Shown here piece after piece: positions 1-10,090 of a DNA stretch of 64,000 nucleotides. A program made the translations under genes and the position numbers. The stretch's first letter is position 1. Each line of letters opens with the position of its first letter. Origin of the DNA: Serratia symbiotica (GTDB lineage: Bacteria > Pseudomonadota > Gammaproteobacteria > Enterobacterales > Enterobacteriaceae); assembly GCF_000821185.2 (NCBI RefSeq), contig NZ_CP050855.1, forward strand, positions 3,038,001-3,102,000, read 5' to 3'. The notes under the pieces were generated by a model that was not told the origin of the DNA, made no database searches, and saw only the letters and a program-made list of their open reading frames with translations.

Positions 1-2267
1 TGGCGGTGCCACAGATAAAGATCATCGGCACCACGTTGCAACAGCCTGCCGTCAACGTGGACGTCATTCTGGATGTCGGCAATTCTCATACCTGCGGCGT
101 GCTGGTCGAAGACCATCCAGAAGAAAACCATGGCCTGAAGCAAACCTATGAACTGCAGTTGCGCTCGCTGTCCGCGCCACACTGTGTTTACAACGAGTTG
201 TTCGAAAGCCGGGTAGAGTTCTCCCAAGCCACGTTTGGCAAACCGAGCTACTCGTTCCAGAGCGGACGCGATGATGCTTTTATCTGGCCTTCCATCACCC
301 GTGTAGGCCGAGAAGCAGTACAGTTGGCGCAACAGCGGGCGGGCAATGAAGGCACTACCGGGATTTCCAGCCCACGCCGCTATCTGTGGGATGAAGAGCG
401 TTATACGCCCGGTTGGCGGTTTAACAGCACACAAGAACCAATGGCTGCCGCAGCGCCATTGACTTTCCTGATCAATGACGAAGGCGTGCCGCTGTCTGCG
501 TTGCCACTAGCGGAAAGGTTGCCAGTATTTGCCGCTCATTACAGCCGCAGTGCGGTAATGACCCTGATGCTGACCGAGTTGCTGGCACAAGCACTGATGC
601 AGATCAACAGCGTCGCCCAACGAACGAAAATGCCGAACGCTACCGCCCCACGCCACCTGCGCACTATCATCCTGACGTTGCCTTCGGCGATGCCAAAGCC
701 GGAACGTGAAATTTTCCGCCGCCGTATGCAGGAGGCCATTAGCCTGGTCTGGAAAGCCATGGGTTGGCACCCGCTGGATGCGCCGTTCGATGGCGAGCAA
801 ACCCGTGTTCCCGTTCCACACGTGCATATGGAATGGGACGAGGCTAGCTGTGGCCAAATGGTTTATCTGTATAACGAAACACAGGTGAATTTCGCCGGCC
901 GCACCGATGCCTTTTTTGCCGCTATGGCCAGGCCGGATCGGCCACTGACGCCGGGAGAAGCGGCGGGAAAATCCCTGCGCATCGCCTCCATCGACATCGG
1001 TGGCGGCACCACAGACCTGGCCATCACCCAATATGTGCTGGATGATGGCGTGGGCAACAACATCAAGATCAATCCGCGCCTGTTATTCCGCGAAGGGTTT
1101 AAAGTCGCCGGCGATGATATTCTGCTGGATGTCATTCAACTGTTTATCTTGCCCGCCATACAGCAGGCGATCGAAGACGCTGGCGTCGCTGCACCGACGG
1201 TCGTGATGGATAAACTGTTTGGCAATGCAGGCCGCATGGACGGATTTTCAACGTTGCGCCAGCAGGCCACATTGCAAATTTTTATGCCTATCGGGCATGC
1301 TTTGCTCGCAGCATATGAGAACTACGACCCGTTAGACGCACAGGCGGAAATTGCCGCCAATCTAGGCAAACTGTTACCACAGACACCCACCCCACAGGTT
1401 TTGGCATTTATCAACGGTGAAGTTCAGCGCGCTGCGGGTTCCACCACCTTCGACATTTTGCAGACCCCGCTAGTCATCCGTCTAAGCGCCTTGCACACCG
1501 CTTTCCTATCCGACCAACTCGGCATCGCCCATTGCCTGCGTCTGCTCTCCGAAGTTGTGGCGCTATACACCTGCGATGTGCTGCTACTCACTGGCCGTCC
1601 GGCGCGCTTTCCAGGCGTTCAGGCGCTATTGCGCCAGTTGCAGCCGCTACCCGCCAGCCGTATCTTGCCACTTGAGGGCTACCACACCCGCAGTTGGTAT
1701 CCATTTAATAGACGCGGGTGTATCGAAAACCCCAAATCCACCGCTGCTGTGGGTGCCATGCTGTGCCTGCTGGCCATCGATCTACGCCTGGCAAGTTTCT
1801 ATTTTAACGTCGGGGATTTGCTGCCTTACTCCACTATTCGCCATCTAGGCATGCTGGACGGCAATAACATGCTGGCAGATGATAACGTCTACTATCGCGA
1901 TATCGATCTGGATCACGCTGACTTTGCACTGGATCCTACCCGCTCTTTCCAACTGCGTGGCCCCCTGCGTTTAGGATTCCGCCAGTTGGATAATGAGCGC
2001 TGGCCAGCATCGCCACTCTATACGCTCACTATCACCGATCCCCAGTTAGCACGTAAACTGGCTGGCGATACGGTAATCACCCTGAAGTTAGCCATTACCA
2101 GCAGCGACGAGCAAGGCGCAGAAGGCGTCAAAATCGCCCAAGCCCTGCTGGCCGATGGCAGCCCAATATCCACACATAAACTGCAACTTAAACTTAATAC
2201 TCTGGCTGCCAGCGCCTCTGGCGCAACCCATTATTGGATAGACAGCGGGAGCATTTATCAACGATGA
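1..2267 (+). CDS. srfB: SrfB-family protein, 5' end outside window
   Basis: C-terminal three quarters of a SrfB (virulence factor SrfB family) protein. The reading frame is open to the left edge; SrfB proteins are close to 1000 residues and this part encodes about 755, so the start lies upstream. The GTG at 6 is probably internal. Two actin/Hsp70-type ATPase motifs are visible: a phosphate-1-like LDVGNSHTCGVL near bases 80-115 and a phosphate-2 motif IDIGGGTTDLAI near bases 990-1026. This supports an ATP-binding actin-like fold. SrfB is normally encoded with SrfA and SrfC in enterobacteria; the biochemical role is not established. The stop overlaps the srfC start as ATGA, so the two are probably translationally coupled. 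Codon use looks like the neighbouring chromosomal genes and no break is seen. Confidence 0.85.
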   Translation, partial: AVPQIKIIGTTLQQPAVNVDVILDVGNSHTCGVLVEDHPEENHGLKQTYELQLRSLSAPHCVYNELFESRVEFSQATFGKPSYSFQSGRDDAFIWPSITRVGREAVQLAQQRAGNEGTTGISSPRRYLWDEERYTPGWRFNSTQEPMAAAAPLTFLINDEGVPLSALPLAERLPVFAAHYSRSAVMTLMLTELLAQALMQINSVAQRTKMPNATAPRHLRTIILTLPSAMPKPEREIFRRRMQEAISLVWKAMGWHPLDAPFDGEQTRVPVPHVHMEWDEASCGQMVYLYNETQVNFAGRTDAFFAAMARPDRPLTPGEAAGKSLRIASIDIGGGTTDLAITQYVLDDGVGNNIKINPRLLFREGFKVAGDDILLDVIQLFILPAIQQAIEDAGVAAPTVVMDKLFGNAGRMDGFSTLRQQATLQIFMPIGHALLAAYENYDPLDAQAEIAANLGKLLPQTPTPQVLAFINGEVQRAAGSTTFDILQTPLVIRLSALHTAFLSDQLGIAHCLRLLSEVVALYTCDVLLLTGRPARFPGVQALLRQLQPLPASRILPLEGYHTRSWYPFNRRGCIENPKSTAAVGAMLCLLAIDLRLASFYFNVGDLLPYSTIRHLGMLDGNNMLADDNVYYRDIDLDHADFALDPTRSFQLRGPLRLGFRQLDNERWPASPLYTLTITDPQLARKLAGDTVITLKLAITSSDEQGAEGVKIAQALLADGSPISTHKLQLKLNTLAASASGATHYWIDSGSIYQR

Positions 2268-4453
2268 AATCTATCACCTCCGATCCAATAAACCGCCTCA
2301 GCAACGGCATTCTTCAAGCGATTGACTGGGTAGCCGACGCGCGGCAACAGTCCACACGCCTAAACCGGGAAGCAGACAGGCTGATTATTCGCCTGCGCCG
2401 CTGCTACAACCGGGCAACACAGTTGGACAACGCAACGCATCGGTCTGTGGCCATCGGTCTCTATGGCCATAATACCGCCGCCAAAATTCACCTGTTCCAA
2501 GCGTTGGCACCCGGTGCCAAGCTGTTAACCGGAGATGCCGCCCTGACGGTGCGTTATTGTTCATCAGACGTCGAAAACTCACCCGCTTATCCAGTCGCCA
2601 TCTGTTTGCTTGATGAAGCACAATTGATTGCCATGGCGGTCGGCGCTGCTTTCATGGAGGATTTCCGCCCGGACTGGAACGCGCGCGCGATAACCGCTCA
2701 CCTGCATGGGCTAGAGCGCCACCGTCAACTTAGCGCGATCAGCGGTATGGACAGCAACACTATTTTGGCGCTGTGGGACGGCTTTCGTCGCTACGGAGGC
2801 AAATGGCAACAGGCACTGGATCGACACTTCTGGCCGCAAGCCATCGCACTGGCACCCTATTTGAGCATTGATGATCGGGCGCGTCTATTCGCACCACTGT
2901 GGGGGGAGGAACCGGCGCTAACAGCCCACTACCGCCAGTTGGCTCATACCCTGCACACGCTAGGGGGCAGTGGGCGCGTATATGCCCCTGGCAACATATT
3001 GGAACCGGACACCGGCATTCTACATACCCGCACCCTTACCCTACCAACCGAGGTAACGCTGCCCGTGTTGGCGGGGAACGGCAGCACCGTGGACATCCCG
3101 CTGGCCGACCTGGCATGGTTAGCCGCCGAGGTGACCACCATACTGCCACCAGGGGCAATGCCCCCCGATAGCGAGCTGCTCGATATCCCAGCTAGCATCT
3201 ACTGCCAGGGCAGTGATCTGACACTGCGTATGTTACAGGCGAAACGTGCCGACCTCTTGATGCGCTGTGCCGATGGCCTGCATACCCATTTGCTACTGAT
3301 CGCCGATGCGGCTGGCTCACCGCAGGACGCCAGTCGGACAGGCCATGCGCTCGCCTATTGGGTCAAACAAACCCAGGGGGAAAATGCAACCGAGCGCCGC
3401 CGCCGTAAACCTGGCTTAATCTGGGCGATCACACCGTTCGATGTGCGCCATAAAGGCAAACCACGCCCCGATGATGCCGTTCAACGCTATGTTGGTGAAG
3501 CGGGCGACAGTTGGGCAACGCTGCTGGCGATGGATCCGCGTGACTGCCAACGCATGACGGCGTATCTGGCTAATCAGATGCGCCCAGCATTGAAACAAGC
3601 GCGTATCCTTGAAATGCAACAGGAGCTGCAACGCGAACTGACCGAAAGCTTGCTTGGCAACTGGCTCACCAGCGGGGAACCACCGTTAGCGCAACAGCGC
3701 AGCCAGCAACTGCTGCGCGCTTTGCAGGCGCAAGCCGGTGTACATGGCGAGTTGCTGGAGTGGCTGCTGCTGCCGCGCGATACGCTACGCCAACTGTTTG
3801 TGCAGCAAACGCACAGCTCACCCACACCAGTTACCGTCACTCCGCCGCTGGACATTGAGATCGATCTGTTTGGCGAGGCAGAGGCCGTCGCAGTGACGCC
3901 AACAGCGCCTGCCATTTCGCCGTTTGCTGAACGGGTGTTCGCAGATTGGGTCAACCATCTGCGTAGCCTGCCGGACAATGCCCAATTGTTGGCACTGTTA
4001 AATGTTGGTAAACCGCAGTTGGAGATGCTGGTCGATGCATTGATTAACGCCGCCTGCCGCCTGGGGATTGACGCAGCATTGGAACGCGCCTTGGAGGCTG
4101 GGGCGTTGCCAGAACAGGGCGAAGAGCGGCAGGTCAGCCAGGCACTGGCGATATTGGGTGATTTCATCGCCTGGCTGGGCTTCCAACAGCGCGAGGCGGC
4201 GTTGCGTCCTCTCAGCCGTATCAATCACGGCCAACCGATCTTTACCCCGCCACCGCAGCCAGCGGTAGATTGGGGTAACCAGCAGCGGCTGGCCAAACTG
4301 GCCCCCACGCCGACGAAAAATACCGCCTTTTATATCTATGATTGGTTGGTCGGTTTGCAGACACTGCTGGCAGAAAACGAGGCAGCGGCAGCAGAGAATA
4401 GACTTGGGGAACAGCAGCGTGCAGCACTTGAAGGCATTGTGGCAACCCTGTGA
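2264..4453 (+). CDS. srfC: SrfC-family protein with degenerate P-loop
   Basis: Start chosen at ATG 2264, which overlaps the srfB stop by four bases (ATGA); an upstream in-frame ATG at 2234 lies inside srfB. Product 729 aa. The sequence resembles the SrfC (putative virulence factor) family: a helical N terminus rich in Arg/Gln, then a region where family members carry a nucleotide-binding P-loop. Here that stretch reads GLYGHNTAAKIHLF instead of a G-x(4)-GK-S/T motif, so the Walker A Gly-Lys-Ser is not conserved. The following GTPase-like segment is also shorter than I recall from relatives. The C-terminal half (about residues 430-720) is helical without a recognised catalytic motif. It may be functionally altered or on the way to loss, although the frame is intact. 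Family assignment is fairly sure; function is unknown. Confidence 0.75.
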   Translation: MKSITSDPINRLSNGILQAIDWVADARQQSTRLNREADRLIIRLRRCYNRATQLDNATHRSVAIGLYGHNTAAKIHLFQALAPGAKLLTGDAALTVRYCSSDVENSPAYPVAICLLDEAQLIAMAVGAAFMEDFRPDWNARAITAHLHGLERHRQLSAISGMDSNTILALWDGFRRYGGKWQQALDRHFWPQAIALAPYLSIDDRARLFAPLWGEEPALTAHYRQLAHTLHTLGGSGRVYAPGNILEPDTGILHTRTLTLPTEVTLPVLAGNGSTVDIPLADLAWLAAEVTTILPPGAMPPDSELLDIPASIYCQGSDLTLRMLQAKRADLLMRCADGLHTHLLLIADAAGSPQDASRTGHALAYWVKQTQGENATERRRRKPGLIWAITPFDVRHKGKPRPDDAVQRYVGEAGDSWATLLAMDPRDCQRMTAYLANQMRPALKQARILEMQQELQRELTESLLGNWLTSGEPPLAQQRSQQLLRALQAQAGVHGELLEWLLLPRDTLRQLFVQQTHSSPTPVTVTPPLDIEIDLFGEAEAVAVTPTAPAISPFAERVFADWVNHLRSLPDNAQLLALLNVGKPQLEMLVDALINAACRLGIDAALERALEAGALPEQGEERQVSQALAILGDFIAWLGFQQREAALRPLSRINHGQPIFTPPPQPAVDWGNQQRLAKLAPTPTKNTAFYIYDWLVGLQTLLAENEAAAAENRLGEQQRAALEGIVATL

Positions 4454-4472
4454 TACGGGAACAGGTCTTGCA

Positions 4473-5672
4473 CTATTTTCTCTGCGCCGCTACCGCCTGT
4501 GCGCAAGCCCAGGCAGAACTCCAAGCCCACTGAAAATTATAGCCGCCCAGCCATCCTGTCACGTCCACCACTTCACCGATAAAGTAGAGATTCGGCACCT
4601 TGTTGGCTTCCATGGTCTTTGAGGATAGCGCTTTGGTATCTACACCGCCGAGCGTCACTTCCGCCGTGCGGTAACCTTCGGTGCCGTTTGGCTGGAGCCG
4701 CCAATTTTGCAGGGATCCCACCAGCGACATCTGCTGGGTCGGGGTCAGTTGCTTCAGCGTCGCCTCTGGCAGTTGCCCCAACGTTTGTAGGCATTCCACC
4801 AACCGCTTCGGCAGATGTTGCGCCAGGGTATTTTTTAGGCTTTGGTTGGGGTGATCCTGGCGTTGCTCATCAAGAAAGCTCGCTAAATCTAATTCAGGAA
4901 GTAAGTCAATGCTCACATATTCACTAGGTTGCCAGTAACTGGAAAGCTGCAACACCGCCGGGCCGGACAGACCACGGTGGGTGAATAGCAGGCTTTCGCG
5001 GAAACTGACGCCGTTTTCGGCGCTGATCACCGCCGGAACAGAGACGCCAGATAGCATCTGTAAGTGTTCGAGCAGCGGTTTATGCAACGTAAGCGGTACC
5101 AGAGCGGCACGCGTCGGTAGTACTTCCAGGCCAAACTGCGCCGCCAACTTGTAACCGAATGGCGACGCACCCAGCCCTGGCATCGACAGGCCACCGCTAG
5201 CCACAACAAGTGAGCGAGCACTCACTTTTTCGCCATTCAGCGCCAGTTCAAATCCGTTCTCGGTTTTTTCTACCCCTAGCACTGCGCTGCGTAGACGTAT
5301 CGTCACCTGGCCCAGTGCGCACTCGTTAACCAGCAGATCGACGACCTGCTGTGCCGATCCATCGCAAAACAACTGACCCAGCGTTTTTTCGTGATAGGCG
5401 ATGCCATAGCGGTTGATCAGATCAATGAAATCCCACTGGGTGTAACGTGCCAGCGCCGATTTGCAGAAATGCGGGTTATTCGACAGATAAGCAGCCGGTT
5501 CGGCGTATTTATTGGTAAAGTTACAGCGTCCGCCACCGGACATCAGGATCTTGCGCCCCGGTTTTTTACCGTTATCAAGCAGCAACACCCGGCAACCAAG
5601 TTGCCCTGCCTGTGCGGCACAAAACATGCCTGCGGCACCCGCACCTATCACTACGACCTTAAACTGTTCCAC
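4473..5672 (-). CDS. yhiN: FAD-dependent oxidoreductase YhiN (HI0933/BaiN family)
   Basis: Flavoprotein of the HI0933/YhiN family, 399 aa with the chosen start. The N terminus has the Rossmann FAD-binding motif VVIGAGAAGMFCAAQAG, followed by GRKILMSGGGRCNFTN, a hallmark of the family; the C terminus has FIGEVVDVTGWLGGYNFQWA, the second FAD-contact motif. The open frame extends upstream to 5756, but GTG 5672 is preceded by a good AGAGAGG ribosome-binding site and gives the N terminus expected from E. coli YhiN (MERF...), so it is preferred. It lies convergent to srfC with a 19-bp gap and divergent from pitA, the same arrangement as E. coli yhiN-pitA. The physiological substrate is unknown. No defect is visible. 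Confidence 0.9.
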   Translation of the reverse strand: MEQFKVVVIGAGAAGMFCAAQAGQLGCRVLLLDNGKKPGRKILMSGGGRCNFTNKYAEPAAYLSNNPHFCKSALARYTQWDFIDLINRYGIAYHEKTLGQLFCDGSAQQVVDLLVNECALGQVTIRLRSAVLGVEKTENGFELALNGEKVSARSLVVASGGLSMPGLGASPFGYKLAAQFGLEVLPTRAALVPLTLHKPLLEHLQMLSGVSVPAVISAENGVSFRESLLFTHRGLSGPAVLQLSSYWQPSEYVSIDLLPELDLASFLDEQRQDHPNQSLKNTLAQHLPKRLVECLQTLGQLPEATLKQLTPTQQMSLVGSLQNWRLQPNGTEGYRTAEVTLGGVDTKALSSKTMEANKVPNLYFIGEVVDVTGWLGGYNFQWAWSSAWACAQAVAAQRK

Positions 5673-5975
5673 CTGCGCCTCTCTGAATAAAACCCACCGT
5701 CGCGGCCAAAAATCCCCCCATAATGCCGTTTCGCCAACACTAACCTCCACATTCACGACAACCGCAGATTGTAAAACTCTAACGCTGTCAGCGCCATAGT
5801 GAGAAATATTACCCTAGCTAGATGCTCATCCCACACTAATATTCTTTATGTTTTTCATGTCGATAACATAAACCCAACATCTATAAATAAAAAAAATGCT
5901 ATATTTTCCTTTTCCCCTGGCCCGGTTGTCACTGATAATGCGCGGCGTTCATGTCCACAAACTGGCTTAACACTT

Positions 5976-7478
5976 ATGCTGCATTTGTTTACTGGGTTAG
6001 ATTTCGATACTAGCCTGATGTTAATTCTCGCATTGTTGTTCGTGTTGTTTTATGAAGCCATCAATGGCTTTCATGACACGGCCAATGCGGTTGCTACAGT
6101 CATCTATACCCGTGCCATGCGTTCGCAACTTGCGGTCATTATGGCGGGTTTGTTCAACTTTCTTGGCGTGATGCTCGGTGGTTTGAGTGTTGCCTACGCC
6201 ATTGTCCATTTGCTGCCTACCGACCTGTTGTTGAACGTCAGTTCAGCGCACGGATTAGCCATGGTGTTCTCCATGCTGTTGGCGGCGATTATCTGGAACC
6301 TCAGCACCTGGTATTTCGGTCTGCCGGCCTCCAGTTCCCATACGCTGATTGGCGCAATCATCGGTGTCGGTTTAACCAATGCCCTGATGACCCATACATC
6401 GATAGTGGATGCATTGAACGTTCCGAAAATGATTGGCATTTTCCTGTCATTGCTCATCTCGCCGTTGGTCGGCATGCTGGCCGCCGGGCTGATAGTGTTC
6501 GCCTTGCGCCGCTATTGGTGTGCCACCAAAAAACGCCAGCGTATCCACATGACCCCTGCGGAACGTGAAAAGGTCGATGGCAAACGCAAACCGCCGTTCT
6601 GGACTCGTATCGCACTGATCCTGTCAGCGATTGGCGTCAGCTTCTCGCACGGTGCCAACGATGGCCAGAAAGGTATCGGTTTGCTCATGCTAGTGCTGAT
6701 CGGCATTGCGCCGGCAGGTTTCGTCGTCAATATGAATGCCACCGGTTATGACATCACCCGTACGCGTGATGCGGTCTCCCACCTACAGCAGTATTACCAG
6801 CAGCACGGCGATGCGCTGCCACAGGAGGTGTCCTTGACGCCGAGTGTGCCAAGCCGGGATGAAGACGCTGTGTTAAACCAACCCCTTGAGTTCCACTGCA
6901 ACATCTCCCGTGCTATGGCGACGATTGAGCTGACTCTGGGGCAACTGCACAATTTGCAGAGCTACAGCCAACTCACGGTAGAGCAACGCAGCCAACTGCG
7001 TCGCCTGCTGATGTGCATCACCGATACGGCGAACAATGTCGCCAAGCTGCCGGAAACTTCTGCGGCTGACCAACGCCTCCTGAAGAGCTTGCGTCAGGAT
7101 CTGCTAGAGACCGTCGAATATGCGCCGATGTGGATCATCGTCGCAGTGGCTCTGGCGCTGTCACTCGGCACCATGGTCGGGTGGAAACGCGTTGCCACCA
7201 CCATCGGCGAGAAGATTGGTAAGAAAGGCATGACCTACGCCCAGGGCGTGTCGGCCCAGATGACCGCCGCTTTATCAATCGGCATAGCCAGCTATACCGG
7301 CATGCCGGTATCCACCACCCATGTGTTGTCTTCGGCGGTTGCTGGCACGATGATCGTGGACGGCGGCGGTGTGCAAAGCAAAACCGTGAAGAACATCCTG
7401 CTAGCCTGGTTACTGACTCTGCCAATCTCGATGCTGCTTTCCGGCTGCCTGTACTGGATCGCCCTGAAGTTTGTTTAA
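5976..7478 (+). CDS. pitA: low-affinity inorganic phosphate transporter PitA
   Basis: Inner-membrane metal-phosphate/H+ symporter of the PiT (TC 2.A.20) family, 500 aa, about the E. coli length. Both PiT signature repeats are present: [17 protein letters not shown] near the N terminus and [12 protein letters not shown] near the C terminus, with multiple hydrophobic segments and a central hydrophilic loop (about residues 260-410). ATG 5976 is chosen because it gives the E. coli-like N terminus [10 protein letters not shown]; the frame is open further upstream to 5799, but that extension is AT-rich and unlike the family. Divergent from yhiN across about 300 bp that should hold both promoters. 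In E. coli uspB/uspA follow; here an inositol island is interposed before uspA. Confidence 0.95.
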   Translation: MLHLFTGLDFDTSLMLILALLFVLFYEAINGFHDTANAVATVIYTRAMRSQLAVIMAGLFNFLGVMLGGLSVAYAIVHLLPTDLLLNVSSAHGLAMVFSMLLAAIIWNLSTWYFGLPASSSHTLIGAIIGVGLTNALMTHTSIVDALNVPKMIGIFLSLLISPLVGMLAAGLIVFALRRYWCATKKRQRIHMTPAEREKVDGKRKPPFWTRIALILSAIGVSFSHGANDGQKGIGLLMLVLIGIAPAGFVVNMNATGYDITRTRDAVSHLQQYYQQHGDALPQEVSLTPSVPSRDEDAVLNQPLEFHCNISRAMATIELTLGQLHNLQSYSQLTVEQRSQLRRLLMCITDTANNVAKLPETSAADQRLLKSLRQDLLETVEYAPMWIIVAVALALSLGTMVGWKRVATTIGEKIGKKGMTYAQGVSAQMTAALSIGIASYTGMPVSTTHVLSSAVAGTMIVDGGGVQSKTVKNILLAWLLTLPISMLLSGCLYWIALKFV

Positions 7479-7849
7479 ACGATTCATCGCCCAAAATAGA
7501 CGGCCAGGAGGGCCGGTCACTTAGAGCCTACCCCCGGTAGGCGTCCATTGTTACAGCCAGTTCGGACACCGACAGCGCGCAACAACCGGCGTGTACAGGG
7601 AGTAGGTGGGGATTGTGCGCACTACCCAGGGCCAAAATAGCCTAATGGGATAGGTTCTTAAGGTGATCGGCATTTTTAGCGGCTAAGGTAATACTGGGTG
7701 CTTCAAATGACCCGGTATCGCTCCCGGCGATACCCCTGGCAGGCTGGTAGGCAAACGTCAGATTGTAACGGTCAACTAAAACCGGACACTGATTTAGGCA
7801 CATTGTAATCGAACATGTTTGCCTCCTACTTTAGCACTAGCTGTGTTCA
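7479..7849. other. intergenic stretch after pitA with repeat-like sequence
   Basis: No gene seen. It contains GC-rich short hairpins just after pitA (for example around 7500-7518), then GC-rich sequence resembling a structured intergenic repeat, ending with the 20-bp motif at 7641-7660 that recurs elsewhere in the window. It marks the transition from the conserved pitA region to the inositol island, where E. coli instead has uspB and uspA. A sequence near 7770-7800 resembles the end of an insertion sequence, but I could not confirm that. Confidence 0.4.
7641..7660 (+). repeat. 20-bp repeat, copy 1
   Basis: CCTAATGGGATAGGTTCTTA. An exact copy in inverted orientation lies at 43958-43977 after yhjD, and a variant with two mismatches and one shared end (CCTAATGGAATAGGCTCTAA) lies at 21994-22013, directly after the IS481 element. 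All three sit where local gene order departs from the common enterobacterial arrangement. Confidence 0.6.
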
Positions 7850-8637
7850 TCATCCTTGCAGCAGGGCGATACTTTGGCGAATTTCACGTACGATATCCGC
7901 TTCTGCCCAGCTATCCAACTGCGAAGAGAACGGTTCAAAGGCGTAAATGGCGGTGTTGCCCAGGCGCTCCAAATTCTGCACCTGCTTTATGCTCTCCAGC
8001 CGAACCTGGTCACTCAGCATGATGCGCTCTTCGTCGCTTAGCGCGCTTTTGATCCGCGCATCTTCCACCCCGGAAAGGCGCACCAGGCCAATACCATCGA
8101 TCTGAATCTGCGTATCAAATTCAGGCTGTGCCACATCACTTAAATAATGGTGGAAGGTATCCAGCACGATTTTGTACGGCGCGCCTGAATCGCGAATCAG
8201 AGACTACGTCAGCAACGATGAACGCAGTGAACTGATACCGAACCCCAGCGATTCGACGTAGCCCTGCACGCCGTATTGCTTCAACAGCGGTGCCAGCAGC
8301 TTCAGGGTCGCCAGCGTGTCGGTTTCTACTCCTCCTCACTGCGCTGATCGCCCGCGCTGCATCAGCGTCTGGCTATGGATCGCCTGAGCTTGCGACAATA
8401 GCGCCTCAGCGTTTTTCAGCAACTCGGCCTGGTCGTCCAGCAGGTTAAACCTGCCGAGGGCGTTAATGGTGATGATTTCGATGCTGTATTTGGCCGCCAC
8501 AGCATTTAATTGATCGTTGCTTAGGTTATCTGTCACCTTGCCGCTCGGCATATCGTTGCGTAGCTCAACTTTACTGAGCCTGCACTTGTTTACCAGGCTG
8601 AAAAGTTGATGCAAAAGCGGCCTGGCGCAATGGCCAT
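7850..8637 (-). pseudogene. iolI-like sugar phosphate isomerase/epimerase, broken
   Basis: Remnant of a TIM-barrel epimerase of the IolI/IolE-like superfamily found in inositol clusters. The plausible start ATG 8637 has an AGGAG upstream. The N-terminal part (KVELRNDMPSGKVTDNL, near 8550) is in one frame, the central part (LAPLLKQYGVQGYVE, near 8270) in another, with lost sequence around 8335. The middle part has an in-frame TAG near 8206 (SLLT*SLIRDSGAP) where a Gln codon is expected. The C-terminal part resumes as DTFHHYLSDVAQPEF and ends at 7850. At least one frameshift/deletion and one nonsense change make it inactive. It sits downstream of the broken transporter gene on the same strand, as one former operon. 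Confidence 0.8.
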
Positions 8638-8683
8638 GATGCCCTACTCCTAAATGATGTGAGAGAACCTGAGAGTGGCCGAC

Positions 8684-10090
8684 TTACAGCGGCGTTCGTT
8701 GTGTTTCGAGTTGCGGCTGGCGATAGCGTTTGGCCATCACTATATCTTCCATTTTTTCCAGCGAGATGCTTTTGGTTTCAGGAATATAGCGGCTGATAAA
8801 CCAGTAGCTGAACAGGCAGCAGACGGCAAATACCCACATCGGGAAGGCACCATGGAAGTTAGAGAACAGATAGGGGTTGTCGTTGATCATCGGGAAGGTT
8901 TGCGAAACGACAAAGTTGGCCAGCCACATGCAGCCGACTGCGATGCTCATGCCCTGCGCACGCATGCGGTTAGGGAAGATTTTTGACACCAGTACCCAGG
9001 TGCCCACTCCCCATGACAACGCGTAAAACACTATAAAGAACAGCATGCCGAACAGGGCAAAGTAGCCGGTAGCCTGGGTGTAAAGTGCATAAGAGGTGAT
9101 TAACAGCCCAACGATGGCACCAAGAGTGCCGAAACGCATCAGCGGGATACGGCCCATGCGATCCATCAGCATGGCACCGATCACCGATCCGACCAACTGC
9201 AGCACACCGATCCAGACAGTCTGGAACAGTGCTTCCAGGGCATTTTCGGTGACGGTTTTCAGCACCATTGGCGCGTAGTACATCATCACGTTGACACCGG
9301 TGACCTACTGTAGCATGGCGATCATGCAGCCGATAAACAGAATGAAGTACACCCGCTCGTCACCGTAGTGCAGTTTTTGCTGATTCTGGTGCAACGAGTC
9401 TTTGATTTCCTGCCGCACGCTCTGCGCATGGGCAGCGTTGGATACTTTGGTCAACATCGCCAAAGCCTGATCGTCACGACCGACCATTACGCTCCAGCGC
9501 GGCGATTCTGGAATGATAAACACCAGCATCAGGAACAGCACGCTAGGGATCACTTCCGAACCCATCATCCAACGCCAGCCCATTTCTACCAGCCAGGCTT
9601 CGCTGGCGATTTTGAAGTTAACGTAGAAGATCACAATTTGGCCGAACACGATGGCGAACTGCTGCATGCTGAGCACACGACCACGCATATCTTTTGGTGA
9701 GACTTCCGACATGTACATCGGTGAGACGATGGCGACGATATCCACTGCCAAACCCCCGATGATGCGGTAAATCACAAACCAGGTGAAGGTGCTGGCCAGG
9801 GCCGCGCCGACAGCCGAGATGGTAAACAGCACCGCCGCCAGCATCAGGGCTTTTTTACGGCCATAACGCGCAGCCAGCGGCCCGGCACCAAAAGCGCCAA
9901 CGACACAGCCGATCACTACCTTGGAAACTGCCCAGCCAGTTTAGATTGAGCTGAGGTCAAAATAGGTTTTAAGGGCATCGATCACACCGGAGATCACGGC
10001 AGTATCGTAACCGAATAGAATGCCGCCGAGCGCTGCAATGCCGCAAATTCGTAGTATATACCCGGTATTATGCTTACGCTGATGTGACAT
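8684..10090 (-). pseudogene. MFS sugar (inositol) transporter, two nonsense mutations
   Basis: A major facilitator superfamily sugar porter, about 468 codons from ATG 10090 (GGAGTAACAT ribosome-binding site) to 8684. The N terminus has ALGGILFGYDTAVISGVIDA, typical of the sugar porter family, and the C-terminal cytoplasmic ending has the PETKSISLEKME motif. Two in-frame stops interrupt it: TAA near 9943 (DLSSI*TGWAVS) and TAG near 9308 (AMLQ*VTGVNVMMYY), both at places where Gln is expected in the family. No other frame break is seen, so the decay is recent. The context makes it the probable myo-inositol importer of the iol island. Readthrough is conceivable but two stops make a working carrier unlikely. 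Confidence 0.88.

Noticed and set aside
507..1031. 174-aa minus-strand open frame inside srfB
   Set aside because: Antisense shadow of a well-supported coding frame with conserved ATPase motifs; no family resemblance.
3574..4224. 216-aa minus-strand open frame inside srfC
   Set aside because: Ser/Arg-rich shadow translation of a GC-rich gene; no start signal or homology.
5799..5975. 59-residue N-terminal extension of PitA
   Set aside because: AT-rich, unlike the family, and the conserved N terminus starts at ATG 5976.
7770..7800. Possible insertion sequence end (ACTAAAACCGGACAC)
   Set aside because: Resembles some IS3-type ends, but no partner end or transposase fragment was found nearby.
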